Of a stretch of DNA of 64,000 nucleotides, positions 1-8,314 are shown piece by piece (position 1 is the stretch's first letter; each line of letters starts with the position of its first letter). The position numbers were made by a program, and so were the translations under genes. The notes beneath the pieces are model-generated. The model was not told the origin of the DNA, made no database searches, and saw nothing but the letters and a program-made list of their open reading frames with translations. Source of the stretch: Thiomicrorhabdus marina (lineage in GTDB: Bacteria; Pseudomonadota; Gammaproteobacteria; Thiomicrospirales; Thiomicrospiraceae); the NCBI RefSeq assembly GCF_017571465.1, contig NZ_JAGETV010000013.1, forward strand, positions 1-64,000, written 5' to 3'.

Positions 1-137
1 CGTAGGGGCTTTGCAAAATTTGGCTAAGCGGTGTTGTCTCTTTTTGTCAGGTCTAGACATAACTGCAAACAGACGCCTTGCTTAGCCTAAATTTTTCTTT
101 GCCTGAAGTCATTTGGACTTGTTCTGCGCTTCCTTAG
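1..137. repeat. Dispersed repeat A, copy 1 (left end outside window)
   Basis: These bases align almost throughout with the complete element at 5529-5696. Shared stretches include AGGGGCTTTG, AAACAGACGCCTTGCTTA, TGAAGTCA and the right end TTCTGCGCTTCCTTA at about 123-136. The left terminal repeat would lie upstream of base 1. The copy ends about 100 bp before the porin gene, so the promoter of that operon is in or just after it. Bases 138-242 hold only the leader and an AGGGGG ribosome site. Confidence 0.75.
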
Positions 138-242
138 GTTTCTAGTCGGCTGGAAAAATGAATTGCTGAATTGGGTTATGAATATTCGATAACCACACAT
201 TGTTGTTTGGCACACAGTGAATGTGAAGTGTAAGGGGGTGCT

Positions 243-1496
243 ATGAAAAAGCCTGTTTTATTAAGTCAATCTTTTCCGGCACTTCTCTTTTCATGCCTGT
301 TAGGAATTCCTCTCACTTCATTGGCTGATGAAAAAAACAGTACAGATAATATTATTTACAAGGGGTTTGTTTCCCAATCTTTTATCAAATCGTGGGAGAA
401 CCCTTATTTGACCGAAAAGTCTCTTGATGGGTCGTTTGATATGCGAGAGCTTTCTTTAAATGTGAATTGGCTCGCTACTGATAATTTTCGAATGAATGGG
501 CAAGTGCTTTCTCAGAAGCTTGGCCAATATGAGGATGGGAAACCTAAGGTTGATTTTTTATTGGCTGAATATAATTATCCGCAGGCCGATTCCAATAAAG
601 GGATTCGTATCGGGCGGGTTAAAACGCCATATGGCTTGTTTAACCGAGTGAGAGATATTCCAACTTCACGGCCAGGATTTACGGTTCCTAACTCGGTTTA
701 TCTCGAAGGCTTAAGAGACTTTATGATTTCTACTGATGGTGTGAACCTTTATGGGGAGTGGTTTACTAAATCTGGTGAAATAGAATTCGATGCTTATGCA
801 GGAAAACGTGAGAGTAGCGTTATCGATGGGCTTGTCACGGAAGAAATGGATGATCTGAACTTTGACCATATAAGAAAGCAGGGAGCCAGATTGTTTTTCC
901 GCCCGGCAAACGTTTCCGGTTTACAGGTTGGAGCCAGTGGGTTAAGAGCGTCAACCTCAGTGAAAGGAGCGATTTCATCTCAAGGGGTTTATAACGATCC
1001 TAACTTTGGCCCAATACCATACACCGCCTTGAGCAATCTCAATGTTGATGTCGTGGCAGATTTATATCTACTCTCGGTTGAATATAAATGGGCGGAGTTC
1101 ATTTTTCGGAGTGAATATGAGAGAGGAGAACTGGCATTTAAAGGGGACTCTCGTACCACAACAACGCTTAATCCTTCATTTACTCAAACGAGCCCAGTCA
1201 ATGAATCTTTAGATATTCATGGCTATTATGTTCAGCTTGGTTGGGAACTCTCTCCTAAATGGACATGGTATGTCACTCATGAGAACTACCGAGTTGGTGA
1301 AGGTAATTCTAAGGATTCTAAACAAACCTCCAATTCGCTGGCTTTCCGCTGGAACATGACAGAAGACTGGTCACTTTCTTCCCAATATTCTGACAATAAT
1401 GGGATTGGTTTACTGCCATATTTTAACGGGATGTCAAGAACTTCTGCAAAAGAGAATTGGGGGTTCTGGGGGACAACGTTAACGTATCTATTTTAA
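243..1496 (+). CDS. Outer-membrane porin-like beta-barrel
   Basis: The protein (417 aa) has a signal peptide ending near residue 28 (PLTSLA, then DEK), alternating aromatic/polar strands and a C-terminal phenylalanine (TLTYLF), all typical of an outer-membrane barrel. A motif around RIGRVKTPYGLFNRVRD and the strand spacing resemble phosphate-selective or general porins of the OprO/OprP kind, but I cannot fix the substrate. The ATG follows AGGGGG at good spacing. It is the first gene of a close set: a PstS-like periplasmic protein starts 29 bp later and a hybrid histidine kinase follows. That context suggests a channel feeding a periplasmic binding and sensing pair. Repeat A copies lie on both sides of the three-gene set. 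The barrel call is firm; the substrate is inference. Confidence 0.75.
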   Translation: MKKPVLLSQSFPALLFSCLLGIPLTSLADEKNSTDNIIYKGFVSQSFIKSWENPYLTEKSLDGSFDMRELSLNVNWLATDNFRMNGQVLSQKLGQYEDGKPKVDFLLAEYNYPQADSNKGIRIGRVKTPYGLFNRVRDIPTSRPGFTVPNSVYLEGLRDFMISTDGVNLYGEWFTKSGEIEFDAYAGKRESSVIDGLVTEEMDDLNFDHIRKQGARLFFRPANVSGLQVGASGLRASTSVKGAISSQGVYNDPNFGPIPYTALSNLNVDVVADLYLLSVEYKWAEFIFRSEYERGELAFKGDSRTTTTLNPSFTQTSPVNESLDIHGYYVQLGWELSPKWTWYVTHENYRVGEGNSKDSKQTSNSLAFRWNMTEDWSLSSQYSDNNGIGLLPYFNGMSRTSAKENWGFWGTTLTYLF

Positions 1497-1525
1497 GTAG
1501 TCGCTTAGCTGTTAGGTGGTGATAT

Positions 1526-1993
1526 ATGAAAAACCAGAGAAACATCAAGTTGAGCCTAGTTCGTGCGTCTATTTTTGTGTATGTGCTATTGGGAACACCC
1601 TTTCTTGTGCAAGCTGCCCCGCTGGACCCTGAAAAGGTTGTTGTGGTTGCGAATCTTAAAGCTCCGGTAACACTAAGTGTATCTGAGTTGAGTCGTATTT
1701 TTAAAATGCGTCAGAAAGTATGGCGTAATGGACAGCCGATCTCGGTATTTGTTTTATCAGGAAGCAATGAGTTTCACAGAGTCTTTGTTAAAGAGAATCT
1801 AAATATGTCGACTACCCAATTAAGGCATGCATGGAGCCGTTTAATTTTCAGTGGAACGGGATCAATGCCGGAAGAAGTGGATGGAACCGACAAAATGTTG
1901 AAACGCTTATATGAAACCCCTGGGGCTATAGGTTACTTGCCGCTTGTTATGATGAATGATTCGAATCTTCAACAAGTTACGGTGACACATTAA
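1526..1993 (+). CDS. PstS-like phosphate-binding family periplasmic protein
   Basis: This small protein (155 aa) has a signal peptide cleaved near residue 30 (LVQAA). The mature part matches the short PstS-like family: a beta strand VVVVANLKAPV, the LSVSELSRIFKMRQKVW segment, then SGSNEFHRVFVKENL and the terminal PGAIGYLP motif, which in phosphate-binding proteins marks the second lobe. At about 125 mature residues it is much shorter than true PstS (about 320), so it probably binds a small oxyanion or acts as a co-sensor rather than serving an ABC transporter; no permease or ATPase genes are nearby. It lies between a porin and a hybrid histidine kinase with a large periplasmic domain, so presenting ligand to the kinase is an attractive inference. 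RBS GGTGGTGA precedes the ATG. Confidence 0.75.
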   Translation: MKNQRNIKLSLVRASIFVYVLLGTPFLVQAAPLDPEKVVVVANLKAPVTLSVSELSRIFKMRQKVWRNGQPISVFVLSGSNEFHRVFVKENLNMSTTQLRHAWSRLIFSGTGSMPEEVDGTDKMLKRLYETPGAIGYLPLVMMNDSNLQQVTVTH

Positions 1994-2037
1994 ATGAGTT
2001 GGCCAAACGTTGACTGCGAGTCTGGGGGTTAGAACCA

Positions 2038-5000
2038 ATGTATAAAACACATATTATTAATAGCCTATCGCTTCTCATTCTGGTCTTGTTGATCTGGGTT
2101 TTTGGTTGGATTAACTATCAGAATTATAGTCAGATTCAAGCTCAAAAAAATTGGCAGTTGTATTTGCATAAATTCCAAGCGGGTTTGAATGTTTACGATG
2201 CATTGTTGTCTGAACAATTGGCTATTCAAGGATTAAGTTCTGGCAATCGAGATAAGATAAACCAAATTAGCGAGAAGAGTAACGCAGAGAAATTACACAG
2301 AAATTTAAAAGTACTTGATGTCGAATTCGAGTGGAAGCCGATTCATCAAGATGTTTTAGAAGAAGTTCAATTTTCGAGAGAGGATTTTCTTTCTTGCCTT
2401 GAAAATACTTCATCTGACTGTCGTTCAAATTATGATTTGTTTTCTCTGGCGATTGATGAAGCCAGTATTCAATTGGTAAACGAGCTTCAGTCAGCTTCGT
2501 CTCAGGCGAATTTTGATCCATTTGTTAATGAATTATATTTATTCATTATTCGATTAAATGATTGGCAAACTAACTTGCAAAAATTAGCGGCCTCTCTTTC
2601 CCTTTATAGCCATAACCCTTCTGATCCCGATTGGGAAATAATTAAGAACTACCTGTTTGTATTGTCAAAAACCTCAATTCTTATTCAGCCGAGTGCGAAT
2701 CTCACCGCTGAATATCCTGAATTAACAGATGGGATGCTAAGAGTTGCCCAAGATTTGCAGCAGCTTAGACAAATTGCTTTGCCTTTAAAGCAACGCCAGA
2801 CTCCCTACAAGAAAGCCTCTTATGCAGTAGATAAAGTGGTGTTGCCTTCCGAGCTTAATCAACTTCAAGTGTATCCCCAGAATTTAAGAGACCAGCTTTT
2901 TAGGCAGTTGGTTCAGAAATCAGATGATCTATACAATGAAGGAATTCGCTATTCATTTGGAGTGATTGCATTATCGCTATTCATGCTGCTGTTAATGTTG
3001 GCATCGATTTTTTCAATTAGAAAGCACGCCATTTTGCCTCTTCGCCAAAATGAAGTCTTGTTGGCGCATGCCCCTGTGGGAATTCTGCAGATCGATTTAA
3101 AACAAAATATTAATATGATTAATAATCAGGCATTGCAGATGTTTGGTTATTCCTTGAAGGAGATTCAAGAACAGCCGCTTAGAAAGTTATCGCCTCTACT
3201 GGCTGATTTCCTAAAAACGGTAAATAAAGAACCCGTTTTTTCTAAAGAAATTACCGGAATCAAACATAACGGAAACGCTTTTCCCATTGAGTTGTCAGCG
3301 GTAGAAATAGGCGAGGGAAATGAAAGGTTGTCTCTTTTATTGTTATCCGATCTTACGGAGAAACATAATGCAAAAGTATTGGAAAACAAACAAAAAGATT
3401 TGGTGGAAATTTTAAAAGATGCCACCGAAACGACATTGGCTCAAGTGGTTGATATTCAAGTAATTTGGGAAGGTTTCTTACAGCAGATGCAGAACCTAAT
3501 CGGAGCAAATTGTTGTTTTGTTGTTGAGGTTTTAGATCAAGATAACCCTCACTTTAAGATATTGGCTAAAGTTCCTCCTCATCATGATAAAAATAATGAA
3601 TCAGAGAGTTCTTCTTATGTAAAAGGCCACGAAAAATTTTATATAGAGTTATTTAAAAAATCGCCGCTATTAATGTTGTCTGAATTCCCAGAGATTAGCG
3701 TTTTGTTTGATGAGGTTTTTCCGGAAGATGTTCCTGGGAGTGAGAAAATCATTGTTCCTATTCACCACTCTGAGGTATTGGTTGGTTTCTTCGGTGTAGA
3801 TTTGGTCGTGGGTGATATAGAAGTAACACAGAGTTATTTAGAACGCTTTAAAACGACCTTCTCGGTGATGATTTCACACGAAATTTATAATAAACGACAG
3901 CAGACGCTCATTGACGCACTGAACTGCCAAACTGAGGAAGCGATTCGTGCCAAAGATAATGCTGAAGCCGCTGCAAAAGCAAAAAGCCGTTTTTTAGCGA
4001 ATATGAGTCACGAAATACGCACGCCAATGAATGCTGTATTAGGAATGCTTCACCTCCTGAAGTTAACGGATTTGACTAAAACCCAGAGCGATTATGTGCA
4101 AAAGAGTCAGCGAGCGGGCGAATCCTTAATGGGGATCATTAATGATATTCTCGATTTTTCAAAAATTGATTCAGGCAATTTAGAGCTTGAAGAAGTCGCA
4201 TTTGATCTGGAAACCTTATTATTGAATCAGATGGAGTTAATCGCCGAATCTAATCAAAAGAGTAAGCTTGCATTTATCTTGGATTTTGATGCGCCTGATT
4301 TTGAGAGAGGTGGGCAGTGGATTGTGGGAGATGCTTTGCGACTACAGCAAGTCATCACCAATTTATTATCTAATGCAGCCAAATTTACCGAATATGGTTC
4401 AGTCAAACTTGCTGTACAAGGCAGCAAAAAGAATGGACGTGCAGAATTTAGTTTTGCCGTTAGAGATACCGGAATAGGAATTTCTCCCGAGGCGCAAACT
4501 CGACTCTTCCAGCAATTCACTCAAGCCGATGAATCGACCACGAGGAAATATGGAGGCACTGGTTTAGGATTGGCTATTTCACAACAGATCATACAGTTGA
4601 TGGGCGGCGAGATCATTCTAAAAAGTGAACTAGGAAAAGGAAGCACTTTTAGTTTTGACATAGGTTTTCCGGTGCAGAATTCAAACGTTGAGAAGCCGGA
4701 TGTTGATACCGCAAATAAGCATGTACTAATGTTTGGTGAATTGCTCGTGCAATCATCCGTAGTCGCATCTTATTTGAAACGCAAAGGGGTGAGGGTTACA
4801 AGGCTTGATCTAGCAGACGTTTTTACGCTAGATTTTGATAGTCTGGAGTTATTTGATGGAATATTCATTGAATTATCTAAAGGCCTAGAGTCTCCTGAAA
4901 GTTTTGAAAATGCCAGAGATGTACTGACTTTTATGCGAGAAACACAACGGCAGATTATGAGTAAAACTTACTTATTAAATTGTGGTATCGAAGACATCGT

Positions 5001-5532
5001 CAACTTGATTACTGAATTTGATCTGGCAGGGCAAATTCATTGCTTGACGACACCGAGTCAGCTGCTCCATGAATGGCTCTTAAATTCTGGGGAAGAAATC
5101 AAACAAAACTCGGCACTGACAAATTTTGACCTTCAAGGTAAAAGCGTTTTGTTAGTTGAAGATAACCCGATTAATCAACAAGTTGCCATGGAGTTGTTGC
5201 ATTCCCAAGGCATGTTGGTTGAAGTTGCCGATAACGGGCAGCATGCTTTGGATGTTATTCATTCTCACCCAGATAATTATTTTGATGTTGTTTTGATGGA
5301 CTTGCAGATGCCTGTAATGGGAGGGCATGATGCAACTATTCGGTTACGTGAGGAATCACGATATAACTCCCTCCCTATTATTGCTTTGTCTGCCCACGCG
5401 TTCCAAGAAGAAATTGATCGTAGTATGGCTATTGGAATAAACGACTTTATTACCAAGCCGGTTCTTCCAGAGGCGTTGTACCAAACTATTGGTAAGGTAA
5501 TCGGAGCAGCACAGAACAATTCATTAGGTTAA
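2038..5532 (+). CDS. Hybrid sensor histidine kinase (PAS, GAF-like, HisKA, HATPase, REC)
   Basis: The product has 1164 aa. A membrane helix lies at about residues 8-25, a periplasmic domain of some 270 residues follows, and a second helix sits at about 303-326. Then come a PAS domain (about 335-445), a GAF-like region (about 455-630), a dimerisation domain with phospho-acceptor His658 in FLANMSHEIRTPMN, and a HATPase domain with N box (ITNLLSNAAKF) and G boxes (DTGIGIS, GGTGLGLAIS). Next is a degenerate receiver-like stretch (about 890-1010) that lacks the acidic cluster. Last is an intact receiver with Asp1088 in VLMDLQMP. No separate response regulator or output domain follows, so the phosphoryl target is elsewhere. 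It starts 44 bp after the binding-protein gene. The stop codon TAA lies inside the left terminal repeat of the MITE at 5529, so the insertion may have set the present C-terminus. Confidence 0.9.
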   Translation: MYKTHIINSLSLLILVLLIWVFGWINYQNYSQIQAQKNWQLYLHKFQAGLNVYDALLSEQLAIQGLSSGNRDKINQISEKSNAEKLHRNLKVLDVEFEWKPIHQDVLEEVQFSREDFLSCLENTSSDCRSNYDLFSLAIDEASIQLVNELQSASSQANFDPFVNELYLFIIRLNDWQTNLQKLAASLSLYSHNPSDPDWEIIKNYLFVLSKTSILIQPSANLTAEYPELTDGMLRVAQDLQQLRQIALPLKQRQTPYKKASYAVDKVVLPSELNQLQVYPQNLRDQLFRQLVQKSDDLYNEGIRYSFGVIALSLFMLLLMLASIFSIRKHAILPLRQNEVLLAHAPVGILQIDLKQNINMINNQALQMFGYSLKEIQEQPLRKLSPLLADFLKTVNKEPVFSKEITGIKHNGNAFPIELSAVEIGEGNERLSLLLLSDLTEKHNAKVLENKQKDLVEILKDATETTLAQVVDIQVIWEGFLQQMQNLIGANCCFVVEVLDQDNPHFKILAKVPPHHDKNNESESSSYVKGHEKFYIELFKKSPLLMLSEFPEISVLFDEVFPEDVPGSEKIIVPIHHSEVLVGFFGVDLVVGDIEVTQSYLERFKTTFSVMISHEIYNKRQQTLIDALNCQTEEAIRAKDNAEAAAKAKSRFLANMSHEIRTPMNAVLGMLHLLKLTDLTKTQSDYVQKSQRAGESLMGIINDILDFSKIDSGNLELEEVAFDLETLLLNQMELIAESNQKSKLAFILDFDAPDFERGGQWIVGDALRLQQVITNLLSNAAKFTEYGSVKLAVQGSKKNGRAEFSFAVRDTGIGISPEAQTRLFQQFTQADESTTRKYGGTGLGLAISQQIIQLMGGEIILKSELGKGSTFSFDIGFPVQNSNVEKPDVDTANKHVLMFGELLVQSSVVASYLKRKGVRVTRLDLADVFTLDFDSLELFDGIFIELSKGLESPESFENARDVLTFMRETQRQIMSKTYLLNCGIEDIVNLITEFDLAGQIHCLTTPSQLLHEWLLNSGEEIKQNSALTNFDLQGKSVLLVEDNPINQQVAMELLHSQGMLVEVADNGQHALDVIHSHPDNYFDVVLMDLQMPVMGGHDATIRLREESRYNSLPIIALSAHAFQEEIDRSMAIGINDFITKPVLPEALYQTIGKVIGAAQNNSLG

Positions 5533-5696
5533 GGAAACACAGAAGCCGACGCCCGAAGGGGGAAGTCGAGACAGGGGCTTTGTAAAGGGCGTTGTCTGTT
5601 TTTGCCAGTTCTAGATATGACTGTAAACAGACGCCTTGCTTACCCAAAATTTTACTTTGCATGAAGTCAATGGGGACTTACTCTGTGTTTCCTTAA
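5529..5696. mobile_element. MITE-like element, repeat A copy 2 (168 bp, complete)
   Basis: The element begins TTAAGGAAACACAGA (5529-5543) and ends with the exact reverse complement TCTGTGTTTCCTTAA (5682-5696), a perfect 15-bp terminal inverted repeat. It has no coding capacity. Its interior matches copy 1 at the window start. The kinase stop codon (5530-5532) is in the left repeat. No clear target-site duplication is visible, and no transposase is present, so any mobilisation must come from elsewhere. Confidence 0.8.
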
Positions 5697-5706
5697 ACGA
5701 GATTTT

Positions 5707-5740
5707 GAAATCAATGAGGACTTATTTTGCGCTTCGTTAA
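5707..5740. repeat. Repeat A right-end fragment
   Basis: The sequence GAAATCAATGAGGACTTATT and the following TTGCGCTTCGTTAA repeat, with about nine differences, the right 34 bases of the element just before it (GAAGTCAATGGGGACTTACT). It looks like a decayed second right end placed in tandem with the MITE at 5529-5696. Confidence 0.55.
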
Positions 5741-5814
5741 GTCCCGTAACCTAGGATAATTGGTGATATTATTGCATCATTAAAATATTCAAAATAAGAA
5801 AAAGGACATCACCA

Positions 5815-6516
5815 TTGGATTATTTAGCAAGATCAAAACACCTGGTTCAATTACAGGATGATTTGAATGAAGCAACCATTGCTAACTGGGTAAGTAATGG
5901 AAATGATTGGGAGACAGCGATTGTTATTGAGTGCGCGGAAGCTATCGATAGCACGCCTTGGAAGTGGTGGAAGTCAATGGACGCGGATATAGCGAATCTG
6001 AAAGTCGAAACCATCGATACGTTGCACTTTTTGATTTCTAAGGCCATGAATGATTTAACGACTGATTCACCAGTCAGAGAAGAATATATTGATAATGTCA
6101 CGCACTCACTTGCCAATGCCTTAAGAAAACATCCCGCAAAAACGGAAGTACAGATTAAAGGGATTAAAGAGCTTTATAAAAAACTGATGTTAAGTACTCT
6201 AAAACAAGGCCATATGGACGAGTATTTAGAGGTGATTTCAGAAATTTTTGCTTGTTTAGGGATGGGAATTGATGACATTTATGCGAGCTATATTTCTAAA
6301 AATCTCTTGAACCACTTTAGGCAGGAGAGAGGTTATAAAAATCCAGATGTCCACTACACTAAAGTCTTTGCTGATGGCCGGGAAGATAATGCGGTTTTCT
6401 TTGATGTAGTGACGAAAGTGGCAGAAGATCACCCTGATGTTGAACTGCACTCATTGAAGGAACTGGTCTTTAGTGAAATGGATGCAAAGGTTTTTGCCAA
6501 CAGCGAAAAAGCGTAA
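5815..6516 (+). CDS. Dimeric dUTPase-like all-alpha NTP pyrophosphatase
   Basis: The protein (233 aa) matches the dimeric dUTPase family (dUTPase_2, MazG-related). Visible family features are Glu39 and Glu42 in IECAEAID, the WKWW block at 49-52, and Glu65, Asp68 and His71-Phe72 in VETIDTLHF; these acidic residues bind Mg2+ and the triphosphate. The expected reaction is dUTP to dUMP plus pyrophosphate, which keeps uracil out of DNA. This all-alpha form is unrelated to the trimeric dUTPase usual in enterobacteria. The start is TTG, placed after an AAAAAGGAC ribosome site; there is no in-frame ATG before the conserved region. It is a single-gene unit between repeat A DNA and a hairpin terminator. 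Substrate could also be another dNTP. Confidence 0.8.
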   Translation: MDYLARSKHLVQLQDDLNEATIANWVSNGNDWETAIVIECAEAIDSTPWKWWKSMDADIANLKVETIDTLHFLISKAMNDLTTDSPVREEYIDNVTHSLANALRKHPAKTEVQIKGIKELYKKLMLSTLKQGHMDEYLEVISEIFACLGMGIDDIYASYISKNLLNHFRQERGYKNPDVHYTKVFADGREDNAVFFDVVTKVAEDHPDVELHSLKELVFSEMDAKVFANSEKA

Positions 6517-6565
6517 TGTTTTGTGCTAGGCCTATCCTATGATTGCTATTGTGTAGGATATAAAA

Positions 6566-6602
6566 ACGGCACAGCTGGTTTCTTTGGCTGTGCTGTTTGC
6601 TT
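6566..6602 (+). terminator. Intrinsic terminator after dUTPase gene
   Basis: GGCACAGC (6568-6575) pairs with GCTGTGCT (6587-6594), followed by GTTTGCTTTT. The T-run is interrupted, so efficiency may be modest. Confidence 0.55.
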
Positions 6603-6722
6603 TTAAATTCGCTGAGCAGACTTTTGTAAGGCTTCAGTCCATCATTCATAAAAACTCGCCTCTTTTCTCGAATGCTACTGGCTTGGTAGGATGAAATCTC
6701 ACTTAAGTAGAGGGTTTAATCC

Positions 6723-6908
6723 ATGAAGAAACTAGCACTTATTTTAGGCTCCGCCGTTCTATTCAGCCAAGGCGCTATGGCAGAAACCTCTGACGCACGA
6801 GGTGGTTTTGATCGTGAGCAGGTAAAATACGAACGCCAAGCAAAGATAGAGCGCGATAAAAAATATCACTACGCGCGTTTAAGTCGTGAAGATGAAAAAT
6901 TTAACTAA
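6723..6908 (+). CDS. Small exported protein, unknown function
   Basis: A 61-aa product with a clear signal peptide (MKKLALILGSAVLFSQGAMA, cleavage after residue 20) and a mature part of about 41 residues rich in Arg, Lys, Glu and Asp, with a YERQAKIERDKKYHYAR stretch likely to form one charged helix. I do not recognise a family. An AGAGGG ribosome site precedes the ATG, and a good terminator follows at once, so it is probably expressed alone. The terminator loop contains a piece of repeat A. Confidence 0.6.
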   Translation: MKKLALILGSAVLFSQGAMAETSDARGGFDREQVKYERQAKIERDKKYHYARLSREDEKFN

Positions 6909-6909
6909 G

Positions 6910-6953
6910 GCATTAACTTATTCTGCGCTTCTTTAAGCGGTTAATGCTTTTTT
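6910..6953 (+). terminator. Intrinsic terminator enclosing a repeat A fragment
   Basis: GCATTAAC (6910-6917) pairs with GTTAATGC (6940-6947), followed by six T. The loop holds TTATTCTGCGCTTCTTTAA, which is the conserved right end of repeat A. Confidence 0.7.
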
Positions 6954-6975
6954 GATAGCGCTGAAACAATTGGTG

Positions 6976-7296
6976 CTATTGGTCGCTAAATACGCGAACG
7001 TTCCATTTTTCCGCTAAGCCATTCTCAGCTAAGCACTGCTGTTCAAAGAAATTGACGATATAGTCTTTCTGGCAGTGCTCTTCAAAGGCATTCATATCCT
7101 GCCAGATTTCATTAAAGACAATCGGAAACCCCGTGCCTTCGGCAAAGCTACTGGCGATTTGTCGGGTTACTCGGTATTGGATGCAGCCGTCTTCACGTAA
7201 CGTTTGCGGTTCCAGTGCGCGTAGAACTTCAAATAAGGCTTGTTCTTGGCCGGCTTTTGGAAGAAATTCGGCGATGCAGTAAACTTTTGAAGACAT
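6976..7296 (-). CDS. ABM-domain (YgiN-like) quinol monooxygenase family protein
   Basis: The likely protein is 106 aa, starting MSSKVYCIAEFLPKAGQ. It shows the antibiotic-biosynthesis-monooxygenase (ABM) ferredoxin-like fold pattern: strand VYCIAEF, helix AGQEQALFEVLRAL, LREDGCIQYRV, then FNEIWQDMNAFEEHCQ and a closing FFEQ segment. Members are small dimers that act on quinols or serve as stress proteins. A longer frame starts at 7329, but AGAGAG stands just before the internal ATG at 7296 and family members begin at that point, so I prefer the shorter form. It is monocistronic and divergent from the universal stress protein gene. Substrate unknown. Confidence 0.75.
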   Translation of the reverse strand: MSSKVYCIAEFLPKAGQEQALFEVLRALEPQTLREDGCIQYRVTRQIASSFAEGTGFPIVFNEIWQDMNAFEEHCQKDYIVNFFEQQCLAENGLAEKWNVRVFSDQ

Positions 7297-7531
7297 TTTT
7301 CTCTCTTTTGGTTCCTTGAAAAGAGCCATATCTTAGTGCAATTGATTACCAAATTGGGGCTGTTGAAAAATTATCTTGCGCTGTTGTCGTGCACAAAATT
7401 TCGAGTTGCAGGAAGTAATTGATTTCCAATAATTTTAATCGGTTTGTTAAGCAAATTTCCTTAGTAAGCACTTTTAAAAAAAATATTAGCTGATACTTTT
7501 AAACAATATGTCTTTAGACTGAGGATGAGCT

Positions 7532-8302
7532 ATGCGTGTTGTTTCCATGATTAATGGTTCTTTACTTTCCGAATCGGCCAGTTATTACGCTCTGTCTTAT
7601 GCACGAGCGGTGCAACTGCCTTTTACTGCGTTATTTGTTGATAACGGTAAAGAATCTGAGGAGCGTGTACAGCAATCAGTCGCGGCGCTGCAAGAGTATG
7701 CCGAAGCTAATAATGTCTCTTTTGAGGTCGTCACTCTGCAAGGCGAAGTGGTGCCGCAGCTACAACATTTCTGCCAGCTCTATGCAGTCGATACCCTGTT
7801 TTGCGCGACGCGGCAAAAATCTAGCCTGCGTTCTTTCAGTGAGCAGATCGTCAAATCTGGAATTGAAACGGATATTGCCGTCGTCAAGGTCAAAAATGTT
7901 ACTCACGTTCGCAGTTTCAATCGCCTAATGCTGGTTTCCAAAGAACTGATTAATCCGCATGTATTTGTGCTCTGGCTTGGATTGCTTAAGGCGAACGATG
8001 GCGTTGGCCGTATCTATCTTTCTTCAGAAAAAGCCTTTGCCAAGGCGACGACTAAATCCGGCCTTAAATATCTGGCCGCGCCCTTTATGCAGTTGGCAAC
8101 CTTAAGTGATATTTCTGCCGATAACATTGAAGTGGTCAACGCTTTGCAGCCGATGGATGCGGAAGCGTTAATGCGCTATGAGGTTGAAAATAATATCGAT
8201 TTGTTAGTGATTCGCGCAGGTGTTTATCCGCAAAAAGAACTGAACCATATTGGTGATCACAGCGGTGTCAATTCGATTATTTTCCACCCGTGGAAAGGTT
8301 AA
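7532..8302 (+). CDS. Universal stress protein (UspA family), two-domain
   Basis: The product (256 aa) looks like two fused Usp-type alpha/beta units. The first has MRVVSMINGSLLSESASYYALSYA, a hydrophobic FTALFVD strand and a C-terminal DIAVVKVK strand; the second begins near NRLMLVSKELINPHVFVLW and ends LLVIRAG. The classic ATP-binding GxxG loop is not obvious, so nucleotide binding is uncertain. It ends 12 bp before a P-type ATPase gene with its own AAGAGGAC ribosome site, so the two are very likely co-transcribed. Usp proteins often sit beside ion transporters, where they may regulate or sense; that role here is inference. A 200-bp AT-rich leader with a GAGGA ribosome site precedes it. Confidence 0.75.
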   Translation: MRVVSMINGSLLSESASYYALSYARAVQLPFTALFVDNGKESEERVQQSVAALQEYAEANNVSFEVVTLQGEVVPQLQHFCQLYAVDTLFCATRQKSSLRSFSEQIVKSGIETDIAVVKVKNVTHVRSFNRLMLVSKELINPHVFVLWLGLLKANDGVGRIYLSSEKAFAKATTKSGLKYLAAPFMQLATLSDISADNIEVVNALQPMDAEALMRYEVENNIDLLVIRAGVYPQKELNHIGDHSGVNSIIFHPWKG

Positions 8303-8314
8303 GAGGACGCATCG

